A program made the position numbers and the translations under genes. A DNA stretch of 10,163 nt from positions 1-10,163 of the forward strand of contig CAIRSC010000112.1 in assembly GCA_903881205.1 (NCBI GenBank). Reading direction: 5' to 3'. The DNA is from an uncultured bacterium (GTDB lineage: Bacteria; Patescibacteriota; Minisyncoccia; Phycocordibacterales; UBA2100). Below are positions 1 to 5,722 of this stretch, piece after piece (positions within the stretch are counted from its first letter, which is position 1; each line of letters starts with the position of its first letter). The notes under the pieces are model-generated. The model searched no databases and had not been told where the DNA came from. It was given only the letters and a program-made list of their open reading frames with translations.

Positions 1-30
1 CAGACCAAGCTCAAAGTCCGCAGCCGCTAA
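1..30 (+). CDS. C-terminal end of an unidentified protein (partial)
   Basis: Frame 1 reads QTKLKVRSR and then TAA, followed at once by a hairpin terminator, so the window seems to open in the last codons of a plus-strand gene with a basic C-terminus. Nine residues are too few to name a family. The stop just before a good terminator is the only support; a chance open frame cannot be excluded. Confidence 0.45.
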   Translation, partial: QTKLKVRSR

Positions 31-42
31 CGATAAAAAACG

Positions 43-69
43 AAAAGCCGCGTACCACGCGGCTTTTTT
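43..69. terminator. Bidirectional Rho-independent terminator
   Basis: A GCCGCG / CGCGGC stem (47-52 with 58-63) has a five-base loop, is extended by AAAA/TTTT at its base, and is followed by T-rich sequence on both strands. It lies between the stop of the plus-strand gene ending at 30 and the stop of the minus-strand HD gene at 90, so it probably ends both transcripts. Confidence 0.85.
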
Positions 70-89
70 AACTTTTGCTGGCTGTCGAC

Positions 90-719
90 TTACGCGAGCA
101 GCTCTTGAATGCTTCGCGTCATGTTGTCACGCGCGCGCAGCTCGAAGAGATGCCGACACGACCTCGTATAGTAGAGGTATTCGCGCTTGAGCATATTCTT
201 GAGAAAGTCCGCTCTGCCCTTCCTGAAGTCATCGTCCGATACCCAGTGATATTCCTCGCGGATATCATGAGTATTTTCCGAGAACGTACTCCAGCTGGCG
301 GCAAGACTGGAAAGGTCGACGTCCGCCATGATCTGCTGATCGCGGTCGACGAGCCCACCCGTGTGCTTGGTGCCAAGGATAATATCGGCGACACGTTCGC
401 AGAAGCTGGGTAGGTAGCCCAGCAGCAACAACTGATGCTTGGCGTAATCCGCACTTTTCTCCTCGTTGTCATCACGGCGCGGATCGAGAATGGCATCGTG
501 GAAATAGATCGCCGCACGGATCTCGCGCGACGCGGCCATACCGACATGTACCGCGTTAAACGTTTCGAGACAGTCGATGATATGTGCCCCGCGATGATAG
601 TGCCTGTCGGGCGCGGAGTAGCACTCCTTAAGCCCGCGAACGATCTTTTCGACGTCGGAGCCATCTGTTCGGTGTTCTTCATGAACAAGATCACGAATGA
701 AACGTCTTTCGAAAGTCAT
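90..719 (-). CDS. HD-superfamily metal-dependent phosphohydrolase-like protein
   Basis: This 209-residue protein matches the predicted metal-dependent HD-superfamily hydrolases of the COG4339 type. Visible motifs are RHYHRGAHI near residues 39-47, FHDAILDP with the HD pair at H74-D75, DNEEKSA at 84-90, TKH at 117-119, and a late DVDLSSLA with acidic residues D133 and D135. These are the expected metal ligands and family signatures. The substrate is not known for the family, and none can be inferred here. A GGAGG lies 8 bases before the ATG at 719, which supports this start. The gene is 64 bases downstream of the helicase-nuclease on the same strand with no terminator visible between them, so it may be read from its own promoter, by read-through, or both. 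Length is normal for the family. Confidence 0.85.
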   Translation of the reverse strand: MTFERRFIRDLVHEEHRTDGSDVEKIVRGLKECYSAPDRHYHRGAHIIDCLETFNAVHVGMAASREIRAAIYFHDAILDPRRDDNEEKSADYAKHQLLLLGYLPSFCERVADIILGTKHTGGLVDRDQQIMADVDLSSLAASWSTFSENTHDIREEYHWVSDDDFRKGRADFLKNMLKREYLYYTRSCRHLFELRARDNMTRSIQELLA

Positions 720-747
720 GTACCGATCCTCCAGTGGAACTGTCCGT

Positions 748-775
748 ACTATGCCACAATTACCACATCGCGCAA
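748..775 (-). promoter_or_regulatory. Candidate promoter for the HD gene
   Basis: On the minus strand TTGCGC (770-775) is followed after 16 bases by CATAGT (748-753), preceded by TGG as in an extended -10. It predicts a 5' UTR of roughly 20-25 bases that holds the GGAGG at 728-732. The match is moderate. Confidence 0.4.
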
Positions 776-783
776 GAGTCTCC

Positions 784-3700
784 TTATCGCGCTATTTTGT
801 GCAGCTCACAGTATTCACAATCCGCCTCGTTGCAGCCTTTGTCCCAGAATGAGAGTGAATAGATCTCATTTGCTACGCGGGCGATCGTTGATTTAAGCTC
901 GGATGTGGCGGCCGCGTCGTAATCAAAATCATGCACGACGGTCTTACCGCTCGCGTCGGGCTCGATGAATTCGATGCTCAGCTGCGAGGGTGCCTGCATC
1001 TGTGAGAGTTCGAGGAGGATGCAATAGAAATCGAGCTGGCGCTTATAGTCGCCGGTGGCGTTCTTCGTATTGCCCTCGAGTTCGTTGCGCGAGCGGTGCT
1101 TGCCGGTCTTGTAATCGATCACATGTACCGAGTCGTCGTTGCGGAATTCGATCACATCGATAAGACCGCGCAAAAGAAGCTGCTGCATCTCCGCACTCTC
1201 AAGCGCGAAATAGACTTCGAATTTCTTTTCACAGATCGCACGGAACTGGAAATCCGCCTTATTGCGGACGTGCCAATCGGTCAGCGCGCGCACGCCTTTC
1301 TTGTAGGCATCCGCATAGGATGCCGGTGTGAATCCCTGCTGGTCGATTGAGAGTTTCAAGTATTCGAGCAGTTGGTCGAGCGACTGGTACTCATGCGCAG
1401 ACGCCGAGAGATCGCGGAAGAGCCGCAATGCATTGTGCAGGGCGTTGCCGTACAGCGAGCTCGAGGTCGGCTTTTCAGGCACGCGCACGAGATTGCGGTA
1501 GAAATATTTCCACGGACATTCCAGATAATTATTCAGCGCAGTCGCCGAGAGACCCTGCTCGACGAACGCGTCGCGCAAAAAATCCTTGTCGCTCATGGAG
1601 TCGGCGCCGAGCGGCTTGAGCACGAAGGCGTCCTGCGGCGCCACCGACGCTTCGAATTCCGACGTATCTTTGTGCGTGATGAGCGCGGGATCGAGCTCGA
1701 GCATAAACTGCGTAATGGTACTTTCCTTAGTGCGCGTCGAAGAAGTGACCCCGTATGAGACCGACACATATTGCTTGGCGCGGGTGAGCGCTACATAGAA
1801 GAGCCGGCGCTCGTCCTCGATATCAGTATCGATTGCGGCGGCTTGTCCTGAGCTTGTCGAATGGACGAGCGTGGAAAGCGGCAGATTGTTGCGAGACATT
1901 CTGTTGCCCCAATGTGTATCGCGTGCATGGACGATATAGACGTATTCATATTCGAGCCCCTTCGAGCGGTGTGCGGTCACCAGGTGCACCGCATTGGCGC
2001 GCTCTTTGGGCTGCGTATCCGGCTCGATCTCGATCCCGTATTCCTCGTAGAGCCCGATATCGTTCACGAAATCCGTGCCCGTATACAGCGTCTTGCTTGA
2101 ACTAAGTGTCTCGAGCGTTTGCGCGAGACCGCGTACGGAGTTGAGCACCGTCACCGCATCGGGACGCTTGAGCACCGAGGCGAGAAATCCGCTCTCATGG
2201 AGCACACGGTCGAAGAAATCACGGGCCGATTCCTCCTGCGCCATTTTTGAAAGCCGTGTGAGGACCCGCGAGAACTCGTGGACCGCTTCGCTTCCCAAGA
2301 CGCGTGCCTCTTTGAGATGTTCGCGCGACGAGACGACCTCGATGTACGGCATGCGCTTTTTCTGGCCGTAGAGAATGATCTTGTATACGTCGTGACTACT
2401 GATGCCGACCCATGGGAAGTGGAGCGCATATGCCATGTACTCGTCGGATCCGATGTGCGTGCAGAGCCGCAGATATGTCACAAGCTGCGCGATCATATGC
2501 TCGTGGAAGATCGTACTCTTTGAGTCGAGCGCATGGAGAATGCCCTTCTGTGAGAGCGCCCGCGCGATCGGCTGTGCATCGGCATTGGTGCGATACATGA
2601 TCGCGATATCACCCGGGGCCACCCCTTCCGCGATGCGCTTCTGCACGTCGGCGACCACCCAGGCCGTCTCGATCTCTTCGCTGGTGAATGCGCGCTGCTC
2701 GAGTATCGCGAGATGCGGATTCTCAAGTTTACTCGCAAGCTGCGGATGCCGCTCTTCCGGAATAGAGTTTTTCATCAGCGTGTGCGCTGCGTCGAGCAAC
2801 GTCGTCCCTGAGCGGTACGAATCAACGAGCGGAATAAGTACCGCCTTGGGAAATTTCTTATGAAAGTACGCAAAACTATCGAGCGATGCTCCCTGGAAGC
2901 GGAATATCGCCTGCTTCTCGTCTCCGACGATAAAGAGATTGGGCGACTCATGGAACGATGCGATGAGTTCGAGCAACGTATTCTGCGCACCGTTGGCATC
3001 CTGGTGTTCGTCGGCAAGGATATACAGATATTTTTCCTGGACCATGAGTCGGAAACTTTCGTCGCTCGAAAGCGCACGCACGACCTCGCCGATCATATCC
3101 TCAAAATCGAATTTCTTTTTTGCTTCGAGCTGCTGTTCATACGATTGATAGACGAACCCGAGCTCGTGCTCCTTTTTCAACCGGTCGATCTGTGTCTGTA
3201 CCGCGCCTTTCACCTTGCCCTTGTATGCCCCCTTCTCATGCCGCGACTCCGGATCGTTCTCGAGCTTCTCGAGCAGTTCCGAAGTAGTACGTAAGACATC
3301 TTCGGGCGTCTTGTGCTCGCGCTTGAGCGTAGAGATCGCGCTGCGTACCGCCTGCACGTAGAAGTACGGGTCGCCGAAGGGTTTGAGCTTCTCGAGCGGC
3401 AGCACCGTGAGCGCTTCGCGGATATAGAGTATCGATTCGATGTCGGTGAGCGCCACCGAGCTGATGATGCGCGGAAAGTATTCGGGATGTGAATGGATCA
3501 CATCGTTGCAGAATCCGTGGAATGTATAGATGGCCACCTTGTAGGCAGTCGGGCCGATGAGCTTGAGCAATCGCTGCTTCATTGCGTCGACCCCCGCCTC
3601 GGTAAATGTGAGCGCGAGAATGCCATCGGGCGGTGTATCAGTTCTCTTAAGAATGGTGGCAATCCGGAGCGTGAGGATATGGGTCTTCCCAGTCCCCGGC

Positions 3701-3804
3701 CCGGCCACTACCATGACCGGCCCTTCAATGGTCTCGACCGCGAGCTTTTGCGCCGGATTGAGCCCGCGCAGCATCGTTTCAAATGTTGGCGCGGTCTTTT
3801 GCAT
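784..3804 (-). CDS. UvrD/PcrA-type helicase fused to an Fe-S PD-(D/E)XK nuclease (AddAB/AdnAB-like)
   Basis: This 1006-residue superfamily 1A helicase-nuclease would act on DNA ends in recombination and repair. Helicase motifs appear in order: Q19, Walker A AGPGTGKT (34-41), LTFTEAG (65-71), Walker B-type ADEHQD (264-269), GDEKQAIFRFQGA (294-306), SYR (329-331), TAHRSKGLEYEYV in the low 600s, and DERRLFYVALTRAK (664-677). The C-terminal nuclease shows GLID (D883) and DYKTGK (D897, K899), then QLDFY (923-927). C763 with C991, C996 and C999 could bind a 4Fe-4S cluster, as in AddB, AdnAB and Cas4 nucleases, although here the terminal spacing is C-x4-C-x2-C. Walker B has DEHQD where most relatives have DEFQD. 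A loop between motifs V and VI carries residues HSTSSGQA, encoded by a dispersed-repeat-like sequence. The start has no Shine-Dalgarno; a -10 element sits 6 bases upstream. No separate AddA- or AddB-type partner is in the window. Confidence 0.93.
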   Translation of the reverse strand: MQKTAPTFETMLRGLNPAQKLAVETIEGPVMVVAGPGTGKTHILTLRIATILKRTDTPPDGILALTFTEAGVDAMKQRLLKLIGPTAYKVAIYTFHGFCNDVIHSHPEYFPRIISSVALTDIESILYIREALTVLPLEKLKPFGDPYFYVQAVRSAISTLKREHKTPEDVLRTTSELLEKLENDPESRHEKGAYKGKVKGAVQTQIDRLKKEHELGFVYQSYEQQLEAKKKFDFEDMIGEVVRALSSDESFRLMVQEKYLYILADEHQDANGAQNTLLELIASFHESPNLFIVGDEKQAIFRFQGASLDSFAYFHKKFPKAVLIPLVDSYRSGTTLLDAAHTLMKNSIPEERHPQLASKLENPHLAILEQRAFTSEEIETAWVVADVQKRIAEGVAPGDIAIMYRTNADAQPIARALSQKGILHALDSKSTIFHEHMIAQLVTYLRLCTHIGSDEYMAYALHFPWVGISSHDVYKIILYGQKKRMPYIEVVSSREHLKEARVLGSEAVHEFSRVLTRLSKMAQEESARDFFDRVLHESGFLASVLKRPDAVTVLNSVRGLAQTLETLSSSKTLYTGTDFVNDIGLYEEYGIEIEPDTQPKERANAVHLVTAHRSKGLEYEYVYIVHARDTHWGNRMSRNNLPLSTLVHSTSSGQAAAIDTDIEDERRLFYVALTRAKQYVSVSYGVTSSTRTKESTITQFMLELDPALITHKDTSEFEASVAPQDAFVLKPLGADSMSDKDFLRDAFVEQGLSATALNNYLECPWKYFYRNLVRVPEKPTSSSLYGNALHNALRLFRDLSASAHEYQSLDQLLEYLKLSIDQQGFTPASYADAYKKGVRALTDWHVRNKADFQFRAICEKKFEVYFALESAEMQQLLLRGLIDVIEFRNDDSVHVIDYKTGKHRSRNELEGNTKNATGDYKRQLDFYCILLELSQMQAPSQLSIEFIEPDASGKTVVHDFDYDAAATSELKSTIARVANEIYSLSFWDKGCNEADCEYCELHKIAR
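1846..1861. repeat. Dispersed-repeat half-site inside the helicase gene
   Basis: The 16-base core TCCTGAGCTTGTCGAA (minus strand TTCGACAAGCTCAGGA) matches a short repeat I recall as scattered in many bacterial genomes, usually betrayed by encoded peptides such as STSSGQA. Here it encodes S649-T-S-S-G-Q654 in frame with the helicase. Only one arm is present, with no facing complementary arm. A 7-base direct repeat GCTTGTC (1841-1847 and 1852-1858) overlaps it. Identification is from memory and was not searched. Confidence 0.6.
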
Positions 3805-3810
3805 GAATCG

Positions 3811-3816
3811 AGTATA
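3811..3816 (-). promoter_or_regulatory. Extended -10 element of the helicase-nuclease gene
   Basis: The minus strand reads TGATATACT, an extended -10 (TG-A-TATACT). TATACT ends exactly 6 bases before the ATG at 3804, so transcription should begin at or next to the start codon. There is no Shine-Dalgarno and no good -35. Confidence 0.6.
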
Positions 3817-3822
3817 TCACTT

Positions 3823-3840
3823 GGCCGATTTTAGTCGGCC
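3823..3840. promoter_or_regulatory. Inverted repeat just upstream of the helicase -10 element
   Basis: GGCCGA (3823-3828) and TCGGCC (3835-3840) form a perfect 6-base inverted repeat around a 6-base A+T-rich centre, covering the spacer and -35 region of the predicted promoter. GGCCGAT also recurs directly at 3823-3829 and 3837-3843. It could be an operator. It could instead be a weak terminator, but no minus-strand gene ends upstream of it and no T-run follows. Confidence 0.45.
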
Positions 3841-3856
3841 GATAACGGATCAGGGA

Positions 3857-3884
3857 TAGACAAAACCGGTAGCGGGTATACCAT
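3857..3884 (+). promoter_or_regulatory. Promoter of the small membrane-protein pair
   Basis: TAGACA (3857-3862) and TACCAT (3879-3884) are spaced by 16 bases. The whole stretch is nearly repeated at 4652-4680 before another small membrane-protein gene, including the shared block CGGGTATA. The repetition at the same relative position is better support than the hexamer match alone. Confidence 0.6.
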
Positions 3885-3914
3885 TTCAGCAGATCAATTG
3901 TCTGGGAGGACAAC

Positions 3915-4103
3915 ATGAGGAACCTATTGGTTTTCTTCGGCGCGGCGCTTCTCACCTTGAGCCTTGCCGCCGGTCTCGCGAGCGGGATCGCCAACACGTA
4001 CAGCGACTATGCTATCGCCTGGGAACTGTCCGGCGCTTCACTGGCACTGGCCGTCGCGGGAGCCTATTTCTTCACCACACCCAAGCCGGAGTGGTCGCCA
4101 TGA
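3915..4103 (+). CDS. Small membrane protein, two predicted TM segments (unknown)
   Basis: This 62-residue protein is not recognised. Residues 3-27 form a hydrophobic segment rich in Leu and Ala, which could be a TM helix or an uncleaved signal anchor. Residues 38-54 form a second one, followed by a short charged tail ending in KPEWSP. GGGAGG at 3904-3909, five bases before the ATG, gives strong start support. Its TGA overlaps the next gene's ATG (ATGA), so the two are probably translationally coupled and form one transcript ending at 4228-4255. It is likely an inner-membrane protein; function unknown. Confidence 0.75.
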   Translation: MRNLLVFFGAALLTLSLAAGLASGIANTYSDYAIAWELSGASLALAVAGAYFFTTPKPEWSP

Positions 4104-4216
4104 ACAAGATCGATTATCAAGATCGACAGGCCATGCTCCAGCGCCGATGGGTACAATGGGGTCTCGGAACATTGATCACGGGGCTGATATTGTATGGACT
4201 CAGTGCGATCCACTGA
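4100..4216 (+). CDS. 38-residue single-TM small protein (unknown)
   Basis: The ATG at 4100 overlaps the upstream TGA as ATGA, and GGAG at 4088-4091 sits 8 bases before it. The product has a polar, basic N-terminus (MNKIDYQDRQ, then a QRRW) followed by one hydrophobic segment, about residues 19-37 (WGLGTLITGLILYGL within it), and ends at TGA just 11 bases before a terminator stem. The layout of coupling, ribosome binding site, TM segment and terminator argues for a real gene. The charge pattern suggests the N-terminus stays in the cytoplasm. It may form a complex with the product of the 3915 gene; function unknown. Confidence 0.65.
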   Translation: MNKIDYQDRQAMLQRRWVQWGLGTLITGLILYGLSAIH

Positions 4217-4227
4217 AATAACTGAAA

Positions 4228-4255
4228 CGGCCCGACTTCTCACTAAGCCGGGCCG
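4228..4255 (+). terminator. Terminator of the small membrane-protein pair
   Basis: CGGCCCG (4228-4234) pairs with CGGGCCG (4249-4255), with an inner CTT/AAG pairing. A short TTTT follows about eight bases later (4261-4264). The stem is strong but the U-tract is weak and displaced. Confidence 0.6.
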
Positions 4256-4324
4256 GATGATTTTGGATAATGCCACCCGCAGGTGTACGCTGCATGTAGT
4301 CGAATCAGCAACCGGAGAGGTGTC

Positions 4325-4588
4325 ATGAACAAAGTTGTCCAGATATCTGCCGAACGCCAAGGAGAAAAGCAACGCCGTCATTTACTTGCTCGCCGCGACC
4401 TCGGTGTCGAGGGTGGGCAGTGTATGCTCGGCGATTCATATAATCGCGCGATCCGCGACAATCCCGACGTGACCGATGAAGGCGAACTCTTCGAGATCGC
4501 AAAAGGGCTCGCGTTGGGCGCGCTCTCCGAATCGATGCGATACATCAACAACGACGTCGTGTGCGTCCCCGAGATCAGGAAAGTTTAG
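4325..4588 (+). CDS. 87-residue soluble protein (unknown)
   Basis: The start at 4325 is preferred because GGAGAGG (4314-4320) lies just upstream; a longer reading from 4283 would put that site inside the gene. The protein has a basic N-terminal third (KQRRHLLARRD), then a mixed, acidic segment with NPDVTDEGELFEIAKG and an amphipathic ALGALSESMRYI. It has no TM segment and no recognised motif. It sits between two small membrane-protein genes on the same strand, but terminators at 4228-4255 and 4603-4629 suggest its own transcript. Its promoter is unclear; GATAAT at 4266-4271 is one weak -10 candidate. Confidence 0.6.
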   Translation: MNKVVQISAERQGEKQRRHLLARRDLGVEGGQCMLGDSYNRAIRDNPDVTDEGELFEIAKGLALGALSESMRYINNDVVCVPEIRKV

Positions 4589-4602
4589 ATCATTGCAGAA
4601 AG

Positions 4603-4636
4603 CGACCGAACTCAATATGAGTCCGGTCGTTTCGCT
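4603..4636 (+). terminator. Terminator after the 87-residue gene
   Basis: CGACCG, a mismatch and ACTC (4603-4613) pair across a five-base loop with GAGT, a mismatch and CGGTCG (4619-4629), followed by a T-rich TTTCGCTTT. It starts about 15 bases after the stop at 4588. Confidence 0.75.
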
Positions 4637-4651
4637 TTCAGCACCTGTGCG

Positions 4652-4680
4652 TAGACAAGTACCGTAGGCGGGTATAGCAT
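4652..4680 (+). promoter_or_regulatory. Promoter of the 70-residue membrane-protein gene
   Basis: TAGACA (4652-4657) and TAGCAT (4675-4680) are spaced by 17 bases. The surrounding sequence closely matches the promoter at 3857-3884: both share TAGACAA, ACCG, CGGGTATA and CAT in the same order, and a TTCA downstream. A small hairpin, GCCTG-AAAA-CAGGC (4690-4703), falls in the predicted leader. Confidence 0.6.
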
Positions 4681-4733
4681 ATTCACAGCGCCTGAAAACA
4701 GGCATCTGATAATAAAACATGAGGAGAAACGCC

Positions 4734-4946
4734 ATGAGGATGTCGGCCGCTTCCTTGTTTGCTTTCGGCGTGCTTGCGTACATTTACCACATGCTGGTTG
4801 ATCCACGTACACACGCCTTTAGACCACCCGACCACGATACGATACCCGTCGTGCTTCTGATCGCACTCTTCGGTATTATCGGCTTCATATGGATCAGCGG
4901 CCGCGGCTATAGCGACAAGCCGAAGGTCTCGAGGTACGATCACTAG
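4734..4946 (+). CDS. 70-residue membrane protein, two TM segments (unknown)
   Basis: The start at 4734 is chosen because AGGAG (ending 4726) lies 7 bases before it. An in-frame ATG at 4719 contains that site within its own codons and lacks one itself. Residues 5-22 (SAASLFAFGVLAYIYHML) and about 37-55 (with PVVLLIALFGIIGFIWI) look like TM helices. They are joined by a polar loop with Pro and His residues, and a basic tail ends in SRYDH. A strong terminator follows at 4971-4994. Its promoter is a near copy of that of the 3915 gene, so the two may be co-regulated. Function unknown. Confidence 0.7.
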   Translation: MRMSAASLFAFGVLAYIYHMLVDPRTHAFRPPDHDTIPVVLLIALFGIIGFIWISGRGYSDKPKVSRYDH

Positions 4947-4970
4947 AATCAGCAATCAACCAATTTGAAA

Positions 4971-5009
4971 GCCGGGCCCCTCACGGGACCCGGCCGTTTT
5001 CTTTTGTTC
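4971..5009 (+). terminator. Strong Rho-independent terminator
   Basis: GCCGGG-C-CCC (4971-4980) pairs with GGG-A-CCCGGC (4985-4994) across the loop TCAC, then CGTTTTCTTTTG. It ends the 70-residue membrane-protein gene and insulates the DUF167 promoter. Confidence 0.9.
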
Positions 5010-5016
5010 ACCCTGT

Positions 5017-5039
5017 ATACATAGGACGGTCCTATGTAT
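5017..5039. repeat. Perfect 23-base palindrome over the DUF167 promoter (copy 1)
   Basis: ATACATAGGAC (5017-5027) and its exact complement GTCCTATGTAT (5029-5039) flank a single central G. It overlaps the -10 hexamer of the DUF167 gene, which suits an operator for a dimeric regulator. A related palindrome with compensating changes is at 5690-5722. Confidence 0.7.
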
Positions 5040-5042
5040 GAT
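5037..5042 (+). promoter_or_regulatory. -10 element of the DUF167 gene
   Basis: TATGAT ends exactly 6 bases before the ATG at 5049, the same spacing as for the helicase, dnaG and the two paralogous small genes. It predicts a leaderless mRNA. No convincing -35 is seen, and the palindrome covers the upstream side. Confidence 0.5.
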
Positions 5043-5048
5043 GGGCTT

Positions 5049-5267
5049 ATGCATATCAAAGTGCGGGTCAAGACGGGGGCGAAGAATGAGAGCATCAAGA
5101 AGGTCTCCGACGATCACTATGAGATTTCGGTGCGCGAAAAGCCCGAGGCCAATATGGCCAACAAGCGCGTCCTCGCGCTCATGTCGCGAGCTCTCAAAAT
5201 ACCCGCCGCCCGCATCCGCATGACCAAAGGCCACCATTCCCCCTCCAAAATCCTTGAGACGTCCTGA
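5049..5267 (+). CDS. DUF167 / YggU-family protein
   Basis: This protein of 72 residues from the ATG at 5049 has the DUF167 (YggU/COG1872) signature. The N-terminal strand IKVRVKTGAKNESI corresponds to the usual V.V.P.A....I. The middle KPEANMANKRVLALMSRAL corresponds to the PPV.GKAN..L...LA block, and the end GHHSPSK fits G..S..K. The family is small, widespread and of unknown biochemical role. An in-frame ATG at 5034 would add five residues but lies inside the palindrome with no ribosome binding site; the family usually begins right at the first strand, which favours 5049. The gene ends 2 bases before the stop of a convergent minus-strand gene. Confidence 0.85.
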   Translation: MHIKVRVKTGAKNESIKKVSDDHYEISVREKPEANMANKRVLALMSRALKIPAARIRMTKGHHSPSKILETS

Positions 5268-5269
5268 TG

Positions 5270-5605
5270 CTAATTTGGTCGGTTTGCCTGATTCTTCGTC
5301 CATTTAATATTTTCGGCCAGTAATGATTCCTCATTCCGACCTTCCTCCCGAACCTGGTCGGCGGCTGCCGCTATTTTCTGTGCTTCCTCTCGAGAAACGA
5401 ATCGGTCTGTATTAGTTAAAAAGCCTGCGGTATACGAAGAGGTATCTGGCCAGAACATATATTTTTCTTCGATCTGTTCGAGCGCGTCCGCATGCATAAT
5501 GCCGGTATACAGCTCCCCATTGAAGATTACCGCGGCAGTTTTGATACATTCCGGACCTCCAGATTCTGTTCTCGGCCGCTCAGAATGTTGCCCCTCGATA
5601 CTCAT
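5270..5605 (-). CDS. 111-residue small protein, paralog of the 5901-6194 product (unknown)
   Basis: After a polar N-terminal tail, the core reads IKTAAVIFNGELYTGIMHADAL, then AGFLTNTDRFVSREEAQKIA, and a charged C-terminus. From memory this resembles short uncharacterised phage and bacterial proteins with a VxxNGxxxxGxxH strand and a GFxTNxxRFVxReEAxxIA helix; I cannot name a Pfam family. The product of 5901-6194 shows the same order of features. The ATG at 5605 is preferred over a GTG at 5611 because TATTCT ends 6 bases before it, as at other leaderless starts here. The gene is more A+T-rich than the core genes and converges on DUF167 with a 2-base gap. Confidence 0.65.
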   Translation of the reverse strand: MSIEGQHSERPRTESGGPECIKTAAVIFNGELYTGIMHADALEQIEEKYMFWPDTSSYTAGFLTNTDRFVSREEAQKIAAAADQVREEGRNEESLLAENIKWTKNQANRPN

Positions 5606-5611
5606 GCACAC

Positions 5612-5617
5612 AGAATA
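5612..5617 (-). promoter_or_regulatory. Extended -10 element of the 111-residue gene
   Basis: The minus strand reads TGTTATTCT (TG-T-TATTCT), ending 6 bases before the ATG at 5605. No Shine-Dalgarno is present, so a leaderless start is predicted. Confidence 0.5.
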
Positions 5618-5689
5618 ACATCTGTTTAGCCTAACAAATATCGAAAGACGATCATTCCTCTTCTAAAATCCTCACCATTTGCTGATCAC

Positions 5690-5722
5690 TTGAAATACGG
5701 AGGTCGGACCTCCGTATTTCAA
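5690..5722. repeat. Perfect 33-base palindrome (copy 2)
   Basis: Sixteen-base arms, TTGAAATACGGAGGTC (5690-5705) and its exact complement (5707-5722), flank a central G. The inner 23 bases align with the palindrome at 5017-5039, sharing 17 positions. All six differences fall in pairs that keep the dyad. It follows immediately after the TAG of the 61-codon ORF, so it could also act as a hairpin ending that transcript, though no T-run follows on the minus strand. Confidence 0.7.

Noticed and set aside
435..896. 153-codon plus-strand open frame opposite the HD gene
   Set aside because: It runs through the HD gene start, its ribosome site and promoter, and the helicase C-terminus on the other strand; no ribosome site or motif of its own.
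4283..4324. Upstream start for the 87-residue gene
   Set aside because: The extension would place the GGAGAGG ribosome site inside the coding region, and no site precedes 4283.
4956..5303. 115-codon minus-strand frame across DUF167
   Set aside because: Antisense to a gene with clear DUF167 motifs and spanning its terminator and promoter palindrome.
5606..5611. GTG start at 5611 for the 111-residue gene
   Set aside because: The ATG at 5605 keeps the six-base spacing from TATTCT seen at four other genes; GTG would add two residues inside the -10 to start interval.
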